NCBI GenBank assembly: GCA_930367215.1
Contig: OV884058.1
Location: forward strand, 170,978,478 to 171,042,477
From: Pollenia angustigena
Lineage: Eukaryota; Arthropoda; Insecta; Diptera; Polleniidae
DNA: 64,000 nt
Reading direction: 5' to 3'
In this document: one piece after another, positions 32,550 to 45,354 of the stretch
Numbering within the stretch: the stretch's first letter is position 1
How the letters are laid out: each line of letters starts with the position of its first letter
Position numbers and translations under genes: made by a program
Notes under the pieces: generated by a model
The model's database searches: none
Seen by the model: only the letters and a program-made list of their open reading frames with translations
Told to the model about the DNA's origin: nothing

Positions 32550-34600
32550 TTTAAGAGCTTCCCTTATATAAAAATTTCCCACATTATAAAAACTTCTGGA
32601 GTTAATTTATTTTTATTTTTATGTATTGACAAACACCGTCCATTGTTCGTTAATTGTTTTTAACCCTCTTTTGTAAATAAAAAACCAAAAAACTTCCTGA
32701 AAATATAAACTCTTCAAGAGCTAAGAACCCTTTAAAACAGAAAACATAAAGAGAAAAAACCTAAATAAAACCACTTGGTGGTTTCCTGTCATTGCGTTGA
32801 AAATGAACAACAATGTAAACGAAAATTATAGTTTTTCTTTTGTTTATTGCATTGCATTAAAGTGGAAATTATTTGAAAAAAAAAAAAAAAAAGTTTTCCT
32901 TTTGTGCGTTTCGAAGTTTTATTGAATAACAGTTCAGTTTTCAACGTTCCAATTCGTTGATTTTCCGCTTAAGTAACGCATTCAGTATTTTATTGTTGTT
33001 CGTGTTTTGTGTTGTTGCAATTTTTATTTTAACAATAAAAACAATTTTTCTTTGTTTTTTTTTTATTTTGAATTTATTTGATTATCAATAACAACACTTT
33101 TTGTAGTTGTTTTCAGTACGAAAAACAAAACTTATTTAATGATTATTAATCAAAATGTACAACAAACGCATGCAACACAATGAACAACGCATAAAAGACT
33201 AGACACCCAGACAGACATCCACTTTGTAAAACAACCACCTTTGTAGGAGCTAGACGACCAAACTAAACTGCCTTTGCAGTAGCACAAAAACACCAGTTAA
33301 TAAACCTTGTCATAATTTTCTTTATGTTTTACCACGTTTGTGTGCCTTATTTCACCTTATATGGAGTTATTTCATTTTAACATTCAATGGTTGTTGTGGT
33401 GTTTTTAGCCTTACTAAGATTTTCGTCCGATTACTTTAATATCACCCATTATAATAATTGTCATGGCCAATTTTTCATTTCAGTTTCATATTTTTTTTTA
33501 CAACAAAAATCGTTTTCAATTGTTTTAGTTTTCGCTTTTGTTGCTATTCGGTGTAGAGCGCGGGTAATTCATCATCATGGTCAGAATTTGTTTGTGAAGT
33601 TTGTCTGTTTGTAAGGTGTTAAATATAATTTTTTGTATTTGACACACATATTTTTTATTATTATTATTATTATTTTTGTTAGTTTTATTTAATGGTCATT
33701 TATCAAACCGAAACTCACGCAGATCTCAAAAGTTTAGATTAAGTAATATTTTTTGAAATATGATTGTTTTCCTTGATGGAAATTTTGAAGCCATGACTGA
33801 CATAATGAAAAATAATTAGACCGTGAAAAGTTGAGCGACAAAAAAAAACAAAAAATTAAAATTAATTACATTTTGTTAAAGGTACTTTTTTCTATGTACT
33901 TACACGAAACAAAAACTACTTGTAGGTAAAAGGTAAACGTTTGTGCAAGGTACGTTTCCGTATAAAAGTACTTGTTTATGCCCATAAAAATTAAGTAAAA
34001 AAATGCATTTAAAAAGGAGTTTTAATTTTTACATCCTGTCCCACGATGTCGATCGACAACAATTCACTCATTATCGTTCTCATAAGCGCCTTACTAATTA
34101 TCGACTAATCTTACGTCATGTTTTAAGTTTCTAACGTAGTTCATTTAATCAAAATCTGCCATTGTATCAGCAGTACTATTATATTAGATCAAAAAGTCTT
34201 TTTGTATTGTAATTCTCCTAAATAAATAAAAATAAAATAAATTGTCAAATGAATATATTACCCTATCAGCTATTCCAAAATTTTCTCGCTAGTTTGGAAA
34301 TAAAAATCGGCAAAACATGTAAGCAAAGCCATAAAAATACAGCTCTGTGCTACTTGATTTGCTAAGAATGACACCAAAGCTATTAACAAAAAACATCGGT
34401 TTTCAACAATAGAATTTTGTGAAAAAAATTTTATAAAATAATAAAATTTTATTAGTGGTGCTGCTTTAAAGAAATACATATTATTATAAAAATATATTTA
34501 GTGTCTCTCTTAAATGCCTGTGCTAGTAACCACAACACAATCAATTGACTGATTGATGGAAATCAGCTGTTTTTCGTTAAAAATGCAAGCGTGCTATAGC
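32550..34600. other. AT-rich stretch; ATT microsatellite near 33657
   Basis: Contains poly(A) near 32877, a short (ATT)n run at about 33657-33675 and part of the AAAAGTACTTTT-like sequence at 33880-34020. The frame at 33387-33614 has no domain. No gene supported. Confidence 0.5.
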
Positions 34601-34659
34601 GACCGATATCGAGGGCCAGGCTGTTAAAAGACCTTTTAAATAATAAAGTTTATATTCAT

Positions 34660-35330
34660 ATTCATTGTAAAAGACAAAGGTACTTTTCGTGTAACAACAT
34701 TTTTATATGGAAATACTTTTTATTTAAAAATGTATTTATTTATAAAAAGGTTTTTTCAAGATAATCTTTTTAAAAAGTACTTTCGGTAGGAGCATATTTC
34801 TTCTTTTATAAAAAACTTTATTTAAAAGCAACTTTTGTAAGTGGCTAATTTTTGTACTAAAACATTGTGTAAAAACTTCCTTTTTGTTTCCGTTTTATTT
34901 ATTTTAAAATGTGCTTTTTCATTCGTTTGGCTTCTTTCAATAGAAAGTAATTTGGTATTAAGACTGCTCTTGTGTAAAAGGTACTTTTGCATAAAATGTA
35001 CCTTTGTGTAAAATGCACTTTTGTTTAAGATAGCTTTTGTCTAATAAATACTTTTCTGTTAACAGCAACTTTTCATAAAAAGTACTTTTGGGTAAAAGTC
35101 ACTTTATCACAATGGTGGGCGCTCTATAGCACAATTGTGCTAATCAGGGTTACCGTTGGAAGTTTTCGAAAAGGGTCACAAAAAGGGGATTTTCCAGAAA
35201 AAGGGGTCAAAAAAAGGGTATTTCAATAAAAAAAAGGGTCAAGTTTTTTATAAGCAGTATTTCCCATTTAAATGAACATAAGACCAAGTTTTTTTATAAG
35301 CAAACAAAAAAATAATATTTCAGGTAGGAA
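34660..35330. repeat. AAAAGTACTTTT-type array followed by AAAAAGGGGTC repeats
   Basis: 34660-35110 is the same degenerate motif as 30430-31250. 35170-35245 has four spaced copies of an AAAAAGGG(G)TC word. CAGGGTTACCGTTGG at 35144 looks like a hAT-type end, but I find no partner. Confidence 0.5.
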
Positions 35331-35859
35331 GACTCCAAAAAAATTAATTTTTTTATGGAATGCTCTGTCCTGTTTTTAACACCTGACAAAAAGTTTATTC
35401 TTTATCATTATAGCTAATTTTTTAATACTTTTTATGTAATTTTCCGATTTAGCGATGTCAAATAAATTTTAGTGTTTGTTTTAAATTTTGCAATCGTTCG
35501 CGAATTGTAACCATTTTCTCGATTAAAGCGATTTTTTCCTGTAAGTGTCAGCTTTTTTTTCTAAGCTTTTACGATTTTTAATCAATATTAGACTTTGCTA
35601 TCGTACCGCTGTTACCAAATATGTATTTGGGAATTTCCGCTAATTTAGCAATTTTTACCTCTTGTTTTCATTCCTGTTAGGGCACTCTCAACACTGTCGA
35701 TTCAAAAGGGGGCGAAAAGTTCAATACCATTTGCCATTATTAAGGGCGAATTTTTTTTTGAATAAAGTTTTATAAAGTTTCACTATCCAGTGTGACACAA
35801 AGAATGCTGACGAAGGCCGTAGCGGGTTAGAAAATGCATTACATTCTGCTGGTGTCTAA
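35331..35859. other. AT-rich stretch without a recognised feature
   Basis: No gene, TIR pair or array seen. Confidence 0.45.
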
Positions 35860-35861
35860 TA

Positions 35862-37967
35862 CAGTTAAACCTCTATTATCCGGCTCTCGTGGGAGCGGCA
35901 CCAGCACGGATAATCGAAATACACGGTTAATAGGGGTTATGTTAATATATACAGAAATTTATTTTTTATACCCTTCACCACAGGTGTAAAAGGGTATATA
36001 TAAGTTTGTCATAACGTTTGTAATTTCCACAATATTGATTTTAGACCCCATAAAGTATATATATTCTGGGTCCATATGAGAAGAGAAGTTGATTTAACTA
36101 TGTCCGTCTGTCCGTCTGTCCGTCTGTCCGTCTGTCCGTCTTACGTTTGATATGTGTTTTCCGGATAATCCAGACATGATAGCGGCTAGGCTGTTTTACA
36201 TTTATGTCACATATAGTCCACCATTTCTTGCTATTGAAATTCAGCAAGATCGGTCCACAAATGGCTGAGATATGATAAAAAAACCACGACTGCCTCAAAT
36301 TTTTTCCAAAAATCCCTTGTTGTTGTTGTATTTTTATTGCTTTTTTCTGTATATCTGGAGAACGGTAAGAGCCAAAGTTTCCAAATTGGGTACACACATT
36401 TTGGTTGTCAATACACACCACCCTACAAAATGTGGGCGGGATGGGAGAAGTGGGCGTGGTACCTCCCGTACAAAAAAAAGTAAAAATTGTATAAAAACCT
36501 TAATTTTAGGGCTGTCATATGTCCTATAGATATGACTTATATACCAAAATATCGGAAATTTTTAGTAGAACATATTTTATAAAGAACTCGGGAAAATCGG
36601 TTCAGATACAAAAAAGTTATGACCAAAATTATTTTTTTTTTTTTAAATACCCATTTTCGGCAACCATGGATCTTCCCGAGTCCAAGTTTTATAACACAAA
36701 TAAATGGTAAATTTCTTGCTCAACACGTCGGTATATAAATCTGTCAAATCGGTTAAAAAATGGCTGAGTTATAATCAAAATACTGAAATCCCAAAAGTTA
36801 CTCTTTTTTATAATTAAGTTTGTTTTTTATTTTATAATTAAGTTTGTTTTTTTTATAATTAAGTTTGCTTAAATATATGTACAAATATGTAGGTATATAT
36901 ATATATGCCTATAAGCCAATTTAATGGAAATATTATTTTTAAGCACATTGGTATATAAATCTGCCAAATCGGTTAAAAATGGTTAAGTTATGTGCAAAAT
37001 ACTCCAAAAAAGGACTAAAAACATTAACATTTTTATAAAAACTAAAATTTTAGAGCTGTATTATGACCTATTCATACGTTTTAGATATCAAAATATCGGA
37101 AATCTTTAGAAAAACTCGGAATATCGGTAAAAAAAAAAGTCATGTCAAAAATATAGTTTTTTTTTAATACCTATTTTCGTGAACCATAGAACTTCCCGAC
37201 TACAAGTTTTATTACCAAAGTAAATGGTAATTTTATACTTTAAGATGTCGGCATGACCAAATACTGAAATTCGATCAAAACTTAACGTGCTATATATTAA
37301 TTAAACTTTTAATATATTTAATAGCACGCAATCATGTGCAAATAATTAAATAAAACTAAACGATATATATTTTATAAATATACATGTATATATACATGTA
37401 TTTAAATATATATATAAACTTCTGTTCTTTCCAAACCATGGTGAAGGGTATATAAGATTCGGCATAGCCGAATATAGCACTCTTACTTGTTTTTATTTAT
37501 TTTTATTTCAACATTAAATTTATGGAACTGCAGATTCAAATATACCACATATTTTTATAAAAAACATACAAATTCCCATAGACAATGCAAAATCAAATAT
37601 TTACTGATTATGCTTTGGTTGATCAAACTCATGTAGTGCACAAAATTTGTACATTTTATGCTTTTTTTTTTGCATTTCTTCTGACGAAATGTTCAAATTT
37701 CACTTACTAAATGAATACAAACGCAAATATGTTCTTATGTGTGGGCACATTAACTTTAAGGGGAAACACCGGATTTAGATTAACATAACAAAATCATATA
37801 AATGCTGCACGGATAATACATGTAAAGCACGGTAAATAAAGGTATAACTCTAAAGCACGGATAATAGAGGTGAAGCACGGATAATAGAGGTAAAAAATAA
37901 AAAGAACCGCATGCCGGTTAATAGATGTAACCGATTAATAGAGGCCCGGTTAATCGAGGTTTAACTG
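35862..37967. mobile_element. Pogo/Tigger-like TIR element containing another repeat
   Basis: Left end CAGTTAAACCTCTATTATCC and right end TTAATCGAGGTTTAACTG are inverted and flanked by TA (35860-35861, 37968-37969). This end type is characteristic of pogo/Tigger elements. Subterminal blocks CACGGATAAT and CCGGTTAATAG repeat at the right. No transposase remains; most of the interior is the family B repeat at 35966-37490. A smaller element with similar ends is at 52406-52743. Confidence 0.8.
35966..37490. repeat. Fly dispersed repeat, family B (fullest copy)
   Basis: Left TATACCCTTCACC and right GGTGAAGGGTATATAAG are inverted. The interior holds a GTCCGTCT octamer tandem (36104-36142), GACCCCATAAAGTATA, two AATCGGTTAAAAA-type segments and GTGGGCGTGG. 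The right side ends GGCATAGCCGAATATAGC and CTTACTTGT. Degenerate relatives lie at 14460-15720 and 24270-25050. Frames at 36098-36710 are not genes. Confidence 0.75.
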
Positions 37968-37969
37968 TA

Positions 37970-39080
37970 ATTGTAAATTTTTCTGTACATACAATATACC
38001 TCATTGCTTTCCAAAGGAAAGCTAAGGTAAAATGTAACAAGAAAATATAATATAATAGTCTGGTAGTGTATAAAGTCATTTCTAAATAATTGTAGGAATA
38101 GGACTATTACAAAAAAGCTTTATAAAATACATAACTGAAATTTAGCTCATAAAATAAATTCGAAAATAAAAAAAAAAAATGTTGAATATTAAATAAGGAA
38201 TTATAATGCACCATTAAATTTCAAACGCTTGGCTTTGTGTTTGGTGGGTACTTCTGCCATTTCACTAATACTAATAAGCATCAATACAAGCACCGTTTTA
38301 GTTGTGCCCGCTTCTGCTTAATCAGGAGAAGCTCTTAAAGTTAACGGACAATACAACATTCAGTTAAATGCTGAGTACTTTTTTGCTTAACTTTGGATTG
38401 GATTAACCGATCAACATATCTGTGCCCACAAGCATTAACAACTTAACTCGCAAGGGCTCTGCAAAGCATGCTTAAATTGAAAAAAAAAACCGTTAGCCAA
38501 AGCAAGGAATTAAGCTTAAGCTTTTTCGGGTTCTGTGTTATAGTGCATTTACACTTGTAATTTTCAAACTAGTTTACGATCGTAAACTACTTTCATAACC
38601 TGTACCGTTTACATCAGCATTTTTGACAGTTAAGTTGTTTATCTTTGACAAGTCGACTTTAGCTGTTACTGCTTCTGTGTACCCATTAAAAAAATTGAGC
38701 TTCAAACGAAGCAGATTTTAAGGAAGAAATGTAAGAGTTTCACTTACCATCTCGCTTACGGAAGGCATGTATTTTATATGGTGAGTTCGCACTTTGAAGC
38801 TATACATTTTTGACACAAAAAAGCGCTTTATTCAACGCATATAAAAACTGTTTTTTTTACAGTTATATTTTAGTATTCTTGCTTACAAACCTGCTTCGTA
38901 GTGAGGGAATGCCGTGGCACTTGAACTGTTATTTATTCTTTTATAAAACTTGTTAAGAGTTCCTTCACTTACTTTTCTGCATCTTTGTATGTCTTATTGC
39001 GTAGCGCATAATTCAGCGCTTATTTTTCTAAATGTACCATTAGTGCTTCATAAAATCTTAAAACATTAAACATTTATAAG
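37970..39080. other. AT-rich stretch without a recognised feature
   Basis: Contains the palindrome AGTTTACGATCGTAAACT near 38569. No gene or repeat boundary found. Confidence 0.5.
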
Positions 39081-39084
39081 AAGA

Positions 39085-39655
39085 AGATTTTTTCGGGAGT
39101 AGTGTTTTTGTATGGGAGCTATGGTTAAATATGGACCGATTCCAATTAAATTTATAAAGATGAAAAAGATTGCAATAAAATAAGTTTGGATAGAATTTAA
39201 TCTAAATTCCAACATAATAAGGTGGTTAATGGACACAAAGACTACATTTCAAATGGAAGCTTGCTGGGGGCTAAGTGAAATTATGGACCGATTCTCACCA
39301 TTTTCAATAAGATTGGTGCTTGCGACAATTATAACTTGTAAACCAACTGCCTGTTTTTAGAAAACGTTAGCAAGTGAGTGAGTGAGATTGTTGTTTTCAA
39401 TATAATTTCTCACTCACTCACTTGCTTACGTTTTCTAAAAACAGGCAGCAAATTTCATCAAATTATCTCCATACTTTTCGCACAAGGTTTACATGGACAG
39501 CTAGCCGGATGGACCGACATCGTTAGATCGATTCAAAAAGTGATTCTAAAACGATTGGTATACAAGGTGGTTGTAGGTCCAATAGGTCCTACGAGGTGCT
39601 ACAAACATTAGCACAAACGCATAATACCCACTCCTCTATTGCGGTGGGGGTATAA
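39085..39655 (+). repeat. Fly dispersed repeat, family R (fuller copy)
   Basis: Contains TGTATGGGAGCTATGG, two ATGGACCGATT blocks, ACAAGGTTTACATGGACAGC, GACATCGTTAGATCG and the terminal ACAAACGCATAATACCC with a GGTGGGGGTATAA tail. It matches 1-173 and, in reverse, 44866-45400. A 102-bp hairpin MITE is inserted at 39347-39448. The frame at 39378-39611 is not a gene. Confidence 0.75.
39347..39448. mobile_element. Hairpin MITE, CTGCCTGTTTTTAG ends, CAA flanks
   Basis: A 102-bp near-perfect hairpin with arms of about 41 bp including GTGAGTGAGTGAGA, and a 20-bp loop. CAA flanks both ends (39344-39346, 39449-39451). It interrupts the family R repeat. Confidence 0.88.
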
Positions 39656-39805
39656 AAATTAACCTTTTTATTAATAAAAGTTTTTTTATTAATTAATCTT
39701 TTCTTAAAAAATTATTTTTCGTTTCAGAAAATTTCCTTCTACAAGGAAATGCTTTTTTCAGAAAAAGTCAAAAGCAAATTTACTTTTACTTGGGTATGTT
39801 CAGAC

Positions 39806-40257
39806 CAGTGATGGAAAATTCAATACTTTGGTACTTTTTTCAGTACTTTTTCATTTCAAATATACCACGGTTTTTGTTACTAGTCAGATAATCATCAGAA
39901 GATTCTTTTAGGAGTTGTATATTAAACATAATCGTCTAACAAGCAGCCTATGCTAGCTGGGTTATATTAATTCATAAGCAAATACATATTTGTATGTAAA
40001 TACATACATATGCATTTACATAAATGTTTATTTCAAAAATTAAATTATTTTTAGTTTCTTAACCAAAATATTATATATTTTTTTTTTTTTTTTTTTTATT
40101 AAAATTAATTAGTTTTTTAATTTTATGTATTTTTGTTTATTATTTTCAAGTTTGTGTTTCAATAAAAATATGTTTGAAAAAAGTACCAAAATATTGACAA
40201 AAGTACTCCTTTGCTTGGTGTTCAGTACCATCTCGATTTTTCAATTTTCCATCACTG
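39806..40257. mobile_element. hAT-type MITE with perfect 8-bp target duplication
   Basis: A 452-bp element with ends CAGTGATGGAAAATT and AATTTTCCATCACTG. GTTCAGAC is present on both sides (39798-39805 and 40258-40265). An 8-bp duplication and a CAGTG start are diagnostic of hAT mobilisation. The interior includes GGTACTTTTTTCAGTAC and a T-run at 40080-40097. No transposase. Confidence 0.93.
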
Positions 40258-40265
40258 GTTCAGAC

Positions 40266-41860
40266 TTAACAAATATTTGACGAAATAATAAAAAAAAAGA
40301 GACCTGTAAATTGATCAAATTTTAGTTTTATTTGTATCACTTTCTATTGATTTGCTAAACTTCATTTGTAAGATGATGTTTTATCTAGCCAAACGTTTTG
40401 AAAAAGCAAAACTTTTTTAAATAAAACTAGTGGTTACGTGTGGGACGCCAAATATATAAAAGGTGTGAACATAACTTTAGAAACAGTCCTTTTTCATTTA
40501 AAAATGAATCATTAGATAATTTCCTAAAAAAATAAAAATTTTTCTTACAAAATAGATTATTTTTTTTGCAAAAAGGTCCTTTTCTTAAGAAAAGCAAGTT
40601 TAGGTTAAAAAAAACTTTTTTTTATAAAATGTAGTTTTTTTTTTAACGTGTTTATGAAAAAAATTACTTTTGTTAGACTTTTTAAAAAGTTAATTAATAT
40701 CTTTGTTTCTTATATTTCTAATTTAAAAAAATCCTATTAAGACAAGAGAAAGTGTGTAAAGAAAAAAACTGTATTAATCCAAATTAAACTTTTAAGTTTA
40801 AGATACTTGTACTAAATCACTATTTATTTGCTACATATTGATGAACACCGACATGTATTACAAATGGGTCTTGTAGCTTTTAAGTCTTAAACCGAAAAAT
40901 AGTGGGCGGTTTTTAAACAACTTTCTAATAATAATTCTTTCTATCAAACAACAATAACTAAATTAACAAAAAAAATATTATAAAATTTATTGTTGAACAA
41001 CAGATAAAAGCAATAACAAAAATCGTTTATTAAAATAAATACACAGAGAAAAAAAGTAATTTATCTTAAATAAAAGGAACACAAGAGCAGACATCTACGA
41101 TTAGCTCCCCCTCCCTTTCAAGTGGTTAAACAAAACGAAAAAAAAAAATCTTGAACCAATTCGTTTAAAGATAATCGTGGCGTTTTGAACGATAGAAGCA
41201 GCAGTTTAAACTGAAGTTAAAGTAAAGACATCAATTTGAGTTTTTTTATTTTCATGTTAACTGGCATCTAGTGGTACAAATATCTTTTTGTTGTAATCAA
41301 TTCATCAATTTACATCAATAAACTGTCGTTTCCTAAATTATAAAAATATGTAGCAAAACAAAATCGTTTCTTTTGTTTGCTGGTTGGTTGGTTGGTTAGT
41401 TCAGTGTTGTCTAGTGTTGTTTTAGTTTTTGGTCTTGGAAGAAAAAAAAAAATAATAAATAACATGCATTAGTCTAATTTTGTTGTTGTTGTATTTTATT
41501 TTCTTTTAATAAAAGTTAACATTTTAATCGAGATGATCTTGAATTAGTTTTTCCATGAGCAACACATTTACAAAAAAAAAAAAAGAAAAAAAAAAAAAAA
41601 AAAAAAACAGGAGGTAAATTAAGTTGAAATTAACCCATTGAGGGTTGGGACTTAAAAATTATTATTAGGATAAACTGCAAAATGTGCAAGTTAAATAAAG
41701 CAAAGCAATATGCAAAAAAGCTGAAATATGCATATCAAAAACTAAAAGAAATTATTGCACTATTAATTAGATACAGAGTATTAAAAAAACGAAAAATTGA
41801 CTAAAATTTCGTTAAATATTTGAGAAAAATATCCGAATACAATGTTAAGGATTATTGTGA
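40266..41860. other. AT-rich stretch; poly(A) run at 41572-41607
   Basis: A GGTTGGTT tandem occurs near 41383 and an interrupted A-run at 41572-41607. A CACAGAGAAAAAA orphan end of the 13501 family is at 41042. No gene. Confidence 0.5.
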
Positions 41861-42960
41861 ATATCTGCCGACGCGCCGCTCACATGTGCGATTGTACTGA
41901 CCACATCAAACCAACACACCCAGGAATTTGAGTACAAAATCCTGCAAGATTATAAACTCGCCCCTTGCTTAGGAGCTGGAAATAACTTCTACCTACTTTT
42001 GGAAAATGCTTGTATCGTTTGTTGAGAAGCAATAGCTCCAAGGGATAGTCCTCCCTCAGGCCGAACTCTTCTACAAGTGGTCAAAAATCAGCCTTTTAGT
42101 GGGGTTTTCAGGGTTTCCCTTTCCGCGGCTTTAGGAAACCATTACTGCTACGTTATCGCTAAAAGTACCTTTTTAAAGGAAAGGCGAAAGCTGCGCCAAG
42201 ACAATCTTCCTGAAAGACAGAAAAGTAGAAGCGTACTAATGAAGGTCAGTCCGGTGCCGTGCCATCGGGGGCTACTGACTACCTTGGTACCAGATAGGGT
42301 ATTTGGTTAGCTGAGAATGCAAAAGATCGTTAAGATCTCTTGAGATCTGTCAATTTTGGATTTTTGTCGAATGCAAGATTTTGGCTACACCTGAATATGC
42401 CCCGAAGGACATAACACCAAAAGGGTAAAAAATCCTTAAGATGATCCCTACAGACCTGAAGTGTGGGGTGGGTGTTTGAAAGCAGAGCTGGCAATTTGAA
42501 ATATGTATAGCAGCTGCTATTGATTGCTAACAGCATATAAGGAGATCCGCCAGCAGGCCGCACTTACTCACAATAAGTGAAAAATTAGTCCTTTGAGCAG
42601 GGTTTTCAAGATCTTTCTTTCTGCGAACTTGGGTATATAAACCACACCCAACACGTGATTCACGAAGGAGTCTCACCAATAACCAGTCCAGGACCGAATT
42701 CCCAGGGGCTACTGATACTACTAAAGATATGCCAATTTTTCTTCCGCCAAATATCTGGTATTTGCTGACCCCAAGTATGAAATATCACAAGTTAAAAGTT
42801 TACATTATGTTAGTCTTATTACCTCTATAATGAAATATCTGAATGGATATTTGGAAAAATGTTTCTCGGATGTTTACACTGCATCCACGTGCTGGGCATC
42901 TCTTAACGAGATGCCGAGTCATGTCATTCTGAAACTTAGTTAGTTATCGTAAAATATCTT
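41861..42960. repeat. GC-enriched relic sequence, family G
   Basis: Markedly less AT-rich than its surroundings. CCTGAAAGACAGAAAAGTAG through GGGGCTACTGACTACC (42210-42285) matches the complement of 48905-49012, and GTGATTCACGAAGGAG with CAGGGGCTACTGAT (42653-42715) is a second, shorter match; GTGATTCACGAAGG recurs at 50402. No frame gives a recognised domain. It may be a decayed retroelement, but that is not shown. Confidence 0.5.
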
Positions 42961-44440
42961 AAATAATACTATTCCGTATCACCTAGCCAGTTCTAGAGCG
43001 TTTATGAAAGTAGGGGCATTAATTGGTTGGTGAGAATCAGAGAACGGCTTTGTGCGATTGCAAAAAAATCGCATTAAATGAACACCAACAAATACACTCG
43101 CTTGCGGTCATACAATCAAACTTGCGCAACCGCAAACATTCGCTGCTGATTTGCAGTCATTCAAATAATGCACATCGTGCTTTGTTATTTATACCAGCGT
43201 TTAGCTTCGTTTTTTAATAAAGATGTTTGTGTGTTCGGTGCGACAATGATTGTTTTGATAAAGAAAAAAAATACAAACAAAAAAGCCAGAAATCAAGCAA
43301 TTATTACTCATGTAGGCATTCAGCAGTTGCTATGCAGTACAAGAAAAAAAAAAAATTGAAATGAAACTAAATCAGTGGTGTCAATTATGATTGTGTTGGT
43401 GAGATGTTTGGAAGTTCTAGTTAATTTGTTCATTTAAAAAAAAAAAAAAATGTGTGCCACACAAATGTTTGTTGAATAATTGTATTATAAATTTTTTAAG
43501 AAAAAATGTTCTTAGTTCCAAAAATTGGGAAAGTTAAATTCTGTTTAAAAATATATAAATAAATAGAGAATAAATATTTCTATTAAAATTTTAGGAATAC
43601 AAATTTTATATATATTTGTTGAAAAATCTTGATTGAAATTGAAATTTAAAATATTTTTTTTTAATATCGGTACCGGAATTCTGTAACTTTTTGAATCTAA
43701 CTACCGATATCGTTAAGTAAAGAAAAATCTCTTTAACTTAATAACAAATTAGCACTAATTAAAAAAAAAAATAAATAAATATGTATATCTTTATTACATA
43801 CTAAAAGAAACACAAAAAAGGAAATTTATTAAAAAAGGTAAAATATTGGCGCGTATTGTGTAGTTTAATGGCCGCACAAGAACACAATAAATATTGGTAC
43901 ATTTTTGTTATTTTGATTGACGCGGGGTTGCATATCAAGTAGTCACACGATTGTCGCACCAGGGTTGCATTTTATTGGTATAAGTAAGCACAATATTGTC
44001 CTCGATTGGTACATGAGCCATTTCATTGTGCAGTCACACGATTGGGGTATTAAAAAGTGCAAAAATTAGTGCATTGGGGCAATCGTGTGATTCCAGCTTA
44101 AGGATTACACTAGTTGTGTTGACAAACATCGATATTAAAGGAGCAGATGTCAGGCAACTGAGTCTTTCTTGGAATAAAGTCATCACAACTAGAAAAAAAA
44201 TAGTTTATTTATCAATGTCCGAAAATCTTGACTTTTTTTTTACTGGGTACACCGTTATTAGATGCATTCGAACTTTAATTGTACTGCATTGATTGAAGAC
44301 AAAAATGTGTAATTGGTTGCTGAACTGTTTATCAGACGGAAATAAAAGAAAAACTTATATATCCGAGCATTTTGTGACGACTTTTAAACGGCCCAAGTCT
44401 AGTAGAACTGGCTGCTTGTATAGTCTAAGCTGGATGATTT
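42961..44440. other. Mixed AT-rich stretch; possible MITE at 43940-44095
   Basis: TAGTCACACGATTG (43939), CAGTCACACGATTG (44031) and CAATCGTGTGATTCC (44079) form direct and inverted repeats that may be a decayed MITE. Poly(A) near 43437. Short frames at 43023-44544 show no domain. Confidence 0.4.
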
Positions 44441-44449
44441 GGCAGCAAA

Positions 44450-44704
44450 GAAAAGTTGTCAAAGTCATAATTTTCAGCAGAAGCTGCTTTTTAGAAGTTA
44501 TTGATGTCTTCTTATCAGCGCTTAAAAAATTGCAGTCAAAGTAGAAAAAATGTTAGTTTTTCTACTTTGACTGCAATTTTTTAAGCGCTGATAAGAACTA
44601 ACATTTTTTCTACTTTGACTGCAATTTTTTAAGCGCTGATAAGAAGACATCAATAACTTCTAAAAAGCAGCTTCTGCTGAAAATTATGACTTTGACAACT
44701 TTTC
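44450..44704. repeat. Foldback with 108-bp arms and a third inner copy
   Basis: Arms 44450-44557 and 44597-44704 are near-perfect reverse complements; the 39-bp spacer between them is an extra copy of the inner arm segment (CTACTTTGACTGCAATTTTT). The arm word AGCGCTTAAAAAATTGCAGT resembles the TIR of the MITE at 49558-49768. The flanking 44705-44865 contains the complementary end GACTGCAGTTTTTTAAACCC, so the whole may be a rearranged MITE of that family. Confidence 0.75.
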
Positions 44705-44865
44705 TACTTCTTCATTTGCCATTGGCCAAAAGAAAATTGTTGCTTTTACTTCGGATTCATAAAATGTAAACAGTCGCTGCCATTCCAACTCGAAAAGTTG
44801 TACCCAAATTTTCGTTTTTCGTTCGACAATTTTCGGATTCGACTGCAGTTTTTTAAACCCTGCTT

Positions 44866-45350
44866 TTTATATCCACACCACAATAGTGGAAATTGAGTTA
44901 TTCATATGTGCGGATGTTTGCAACACCTTAAAATATTAGTCCTAGATTCGCCTTTAAGAATACCGATCGACTAGATTCATTTTTTTAATCCGATCTGACG
45001 ATGTCCGTCCGTCTGGCTGGTTGTCTGTCCATGTAACCTTGTGCGCAAAGGACAGGTCGCAATTTTAAAAATAGTTTGATAAAATTTTAAAGATACGTTT
45101 AAATTTTCAAGCCTATTGAAAATTATGACAATTGGTCCATAATTTTACATGGACCAATCTACAAACTTCTCTTTGAAAAAGTGTTTTTGCCCAAGAACCT
45201 TCTTAATATGTTGGTATTCAGATTAACTTTGGTCTGAATTTATTTTATGGCAACCTGAAGCATATTCCCAATTTTATTAGAATCGGTTTATATTTAAGCA
45301 AATATTACTCCCAAATAGGAATTAAAATCCATAACAACCTTATAAATGTT
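44866..45350 (-). repeat. Fly dispersed repeat, family R (reverse copy)
   Basis: Starts with the complement of the GTGGTGTGGATATAAAA-type end, then GACGATGTCCGTCCGTC, TGTCCATGTAACCTTGTG and ATGGACCAATC. It matches 39085-39655 in reverse. Non-coding. Confidence 0.7.
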
Positions 45351-45354
45351 AATA

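Noticed and set aside
35144..35715. hAT element starting CAGGGTTACCG at 35144
   Set aside because: No matching inverted end or 8-bp duplication was found; AACACTG near 35694 has different flanks.
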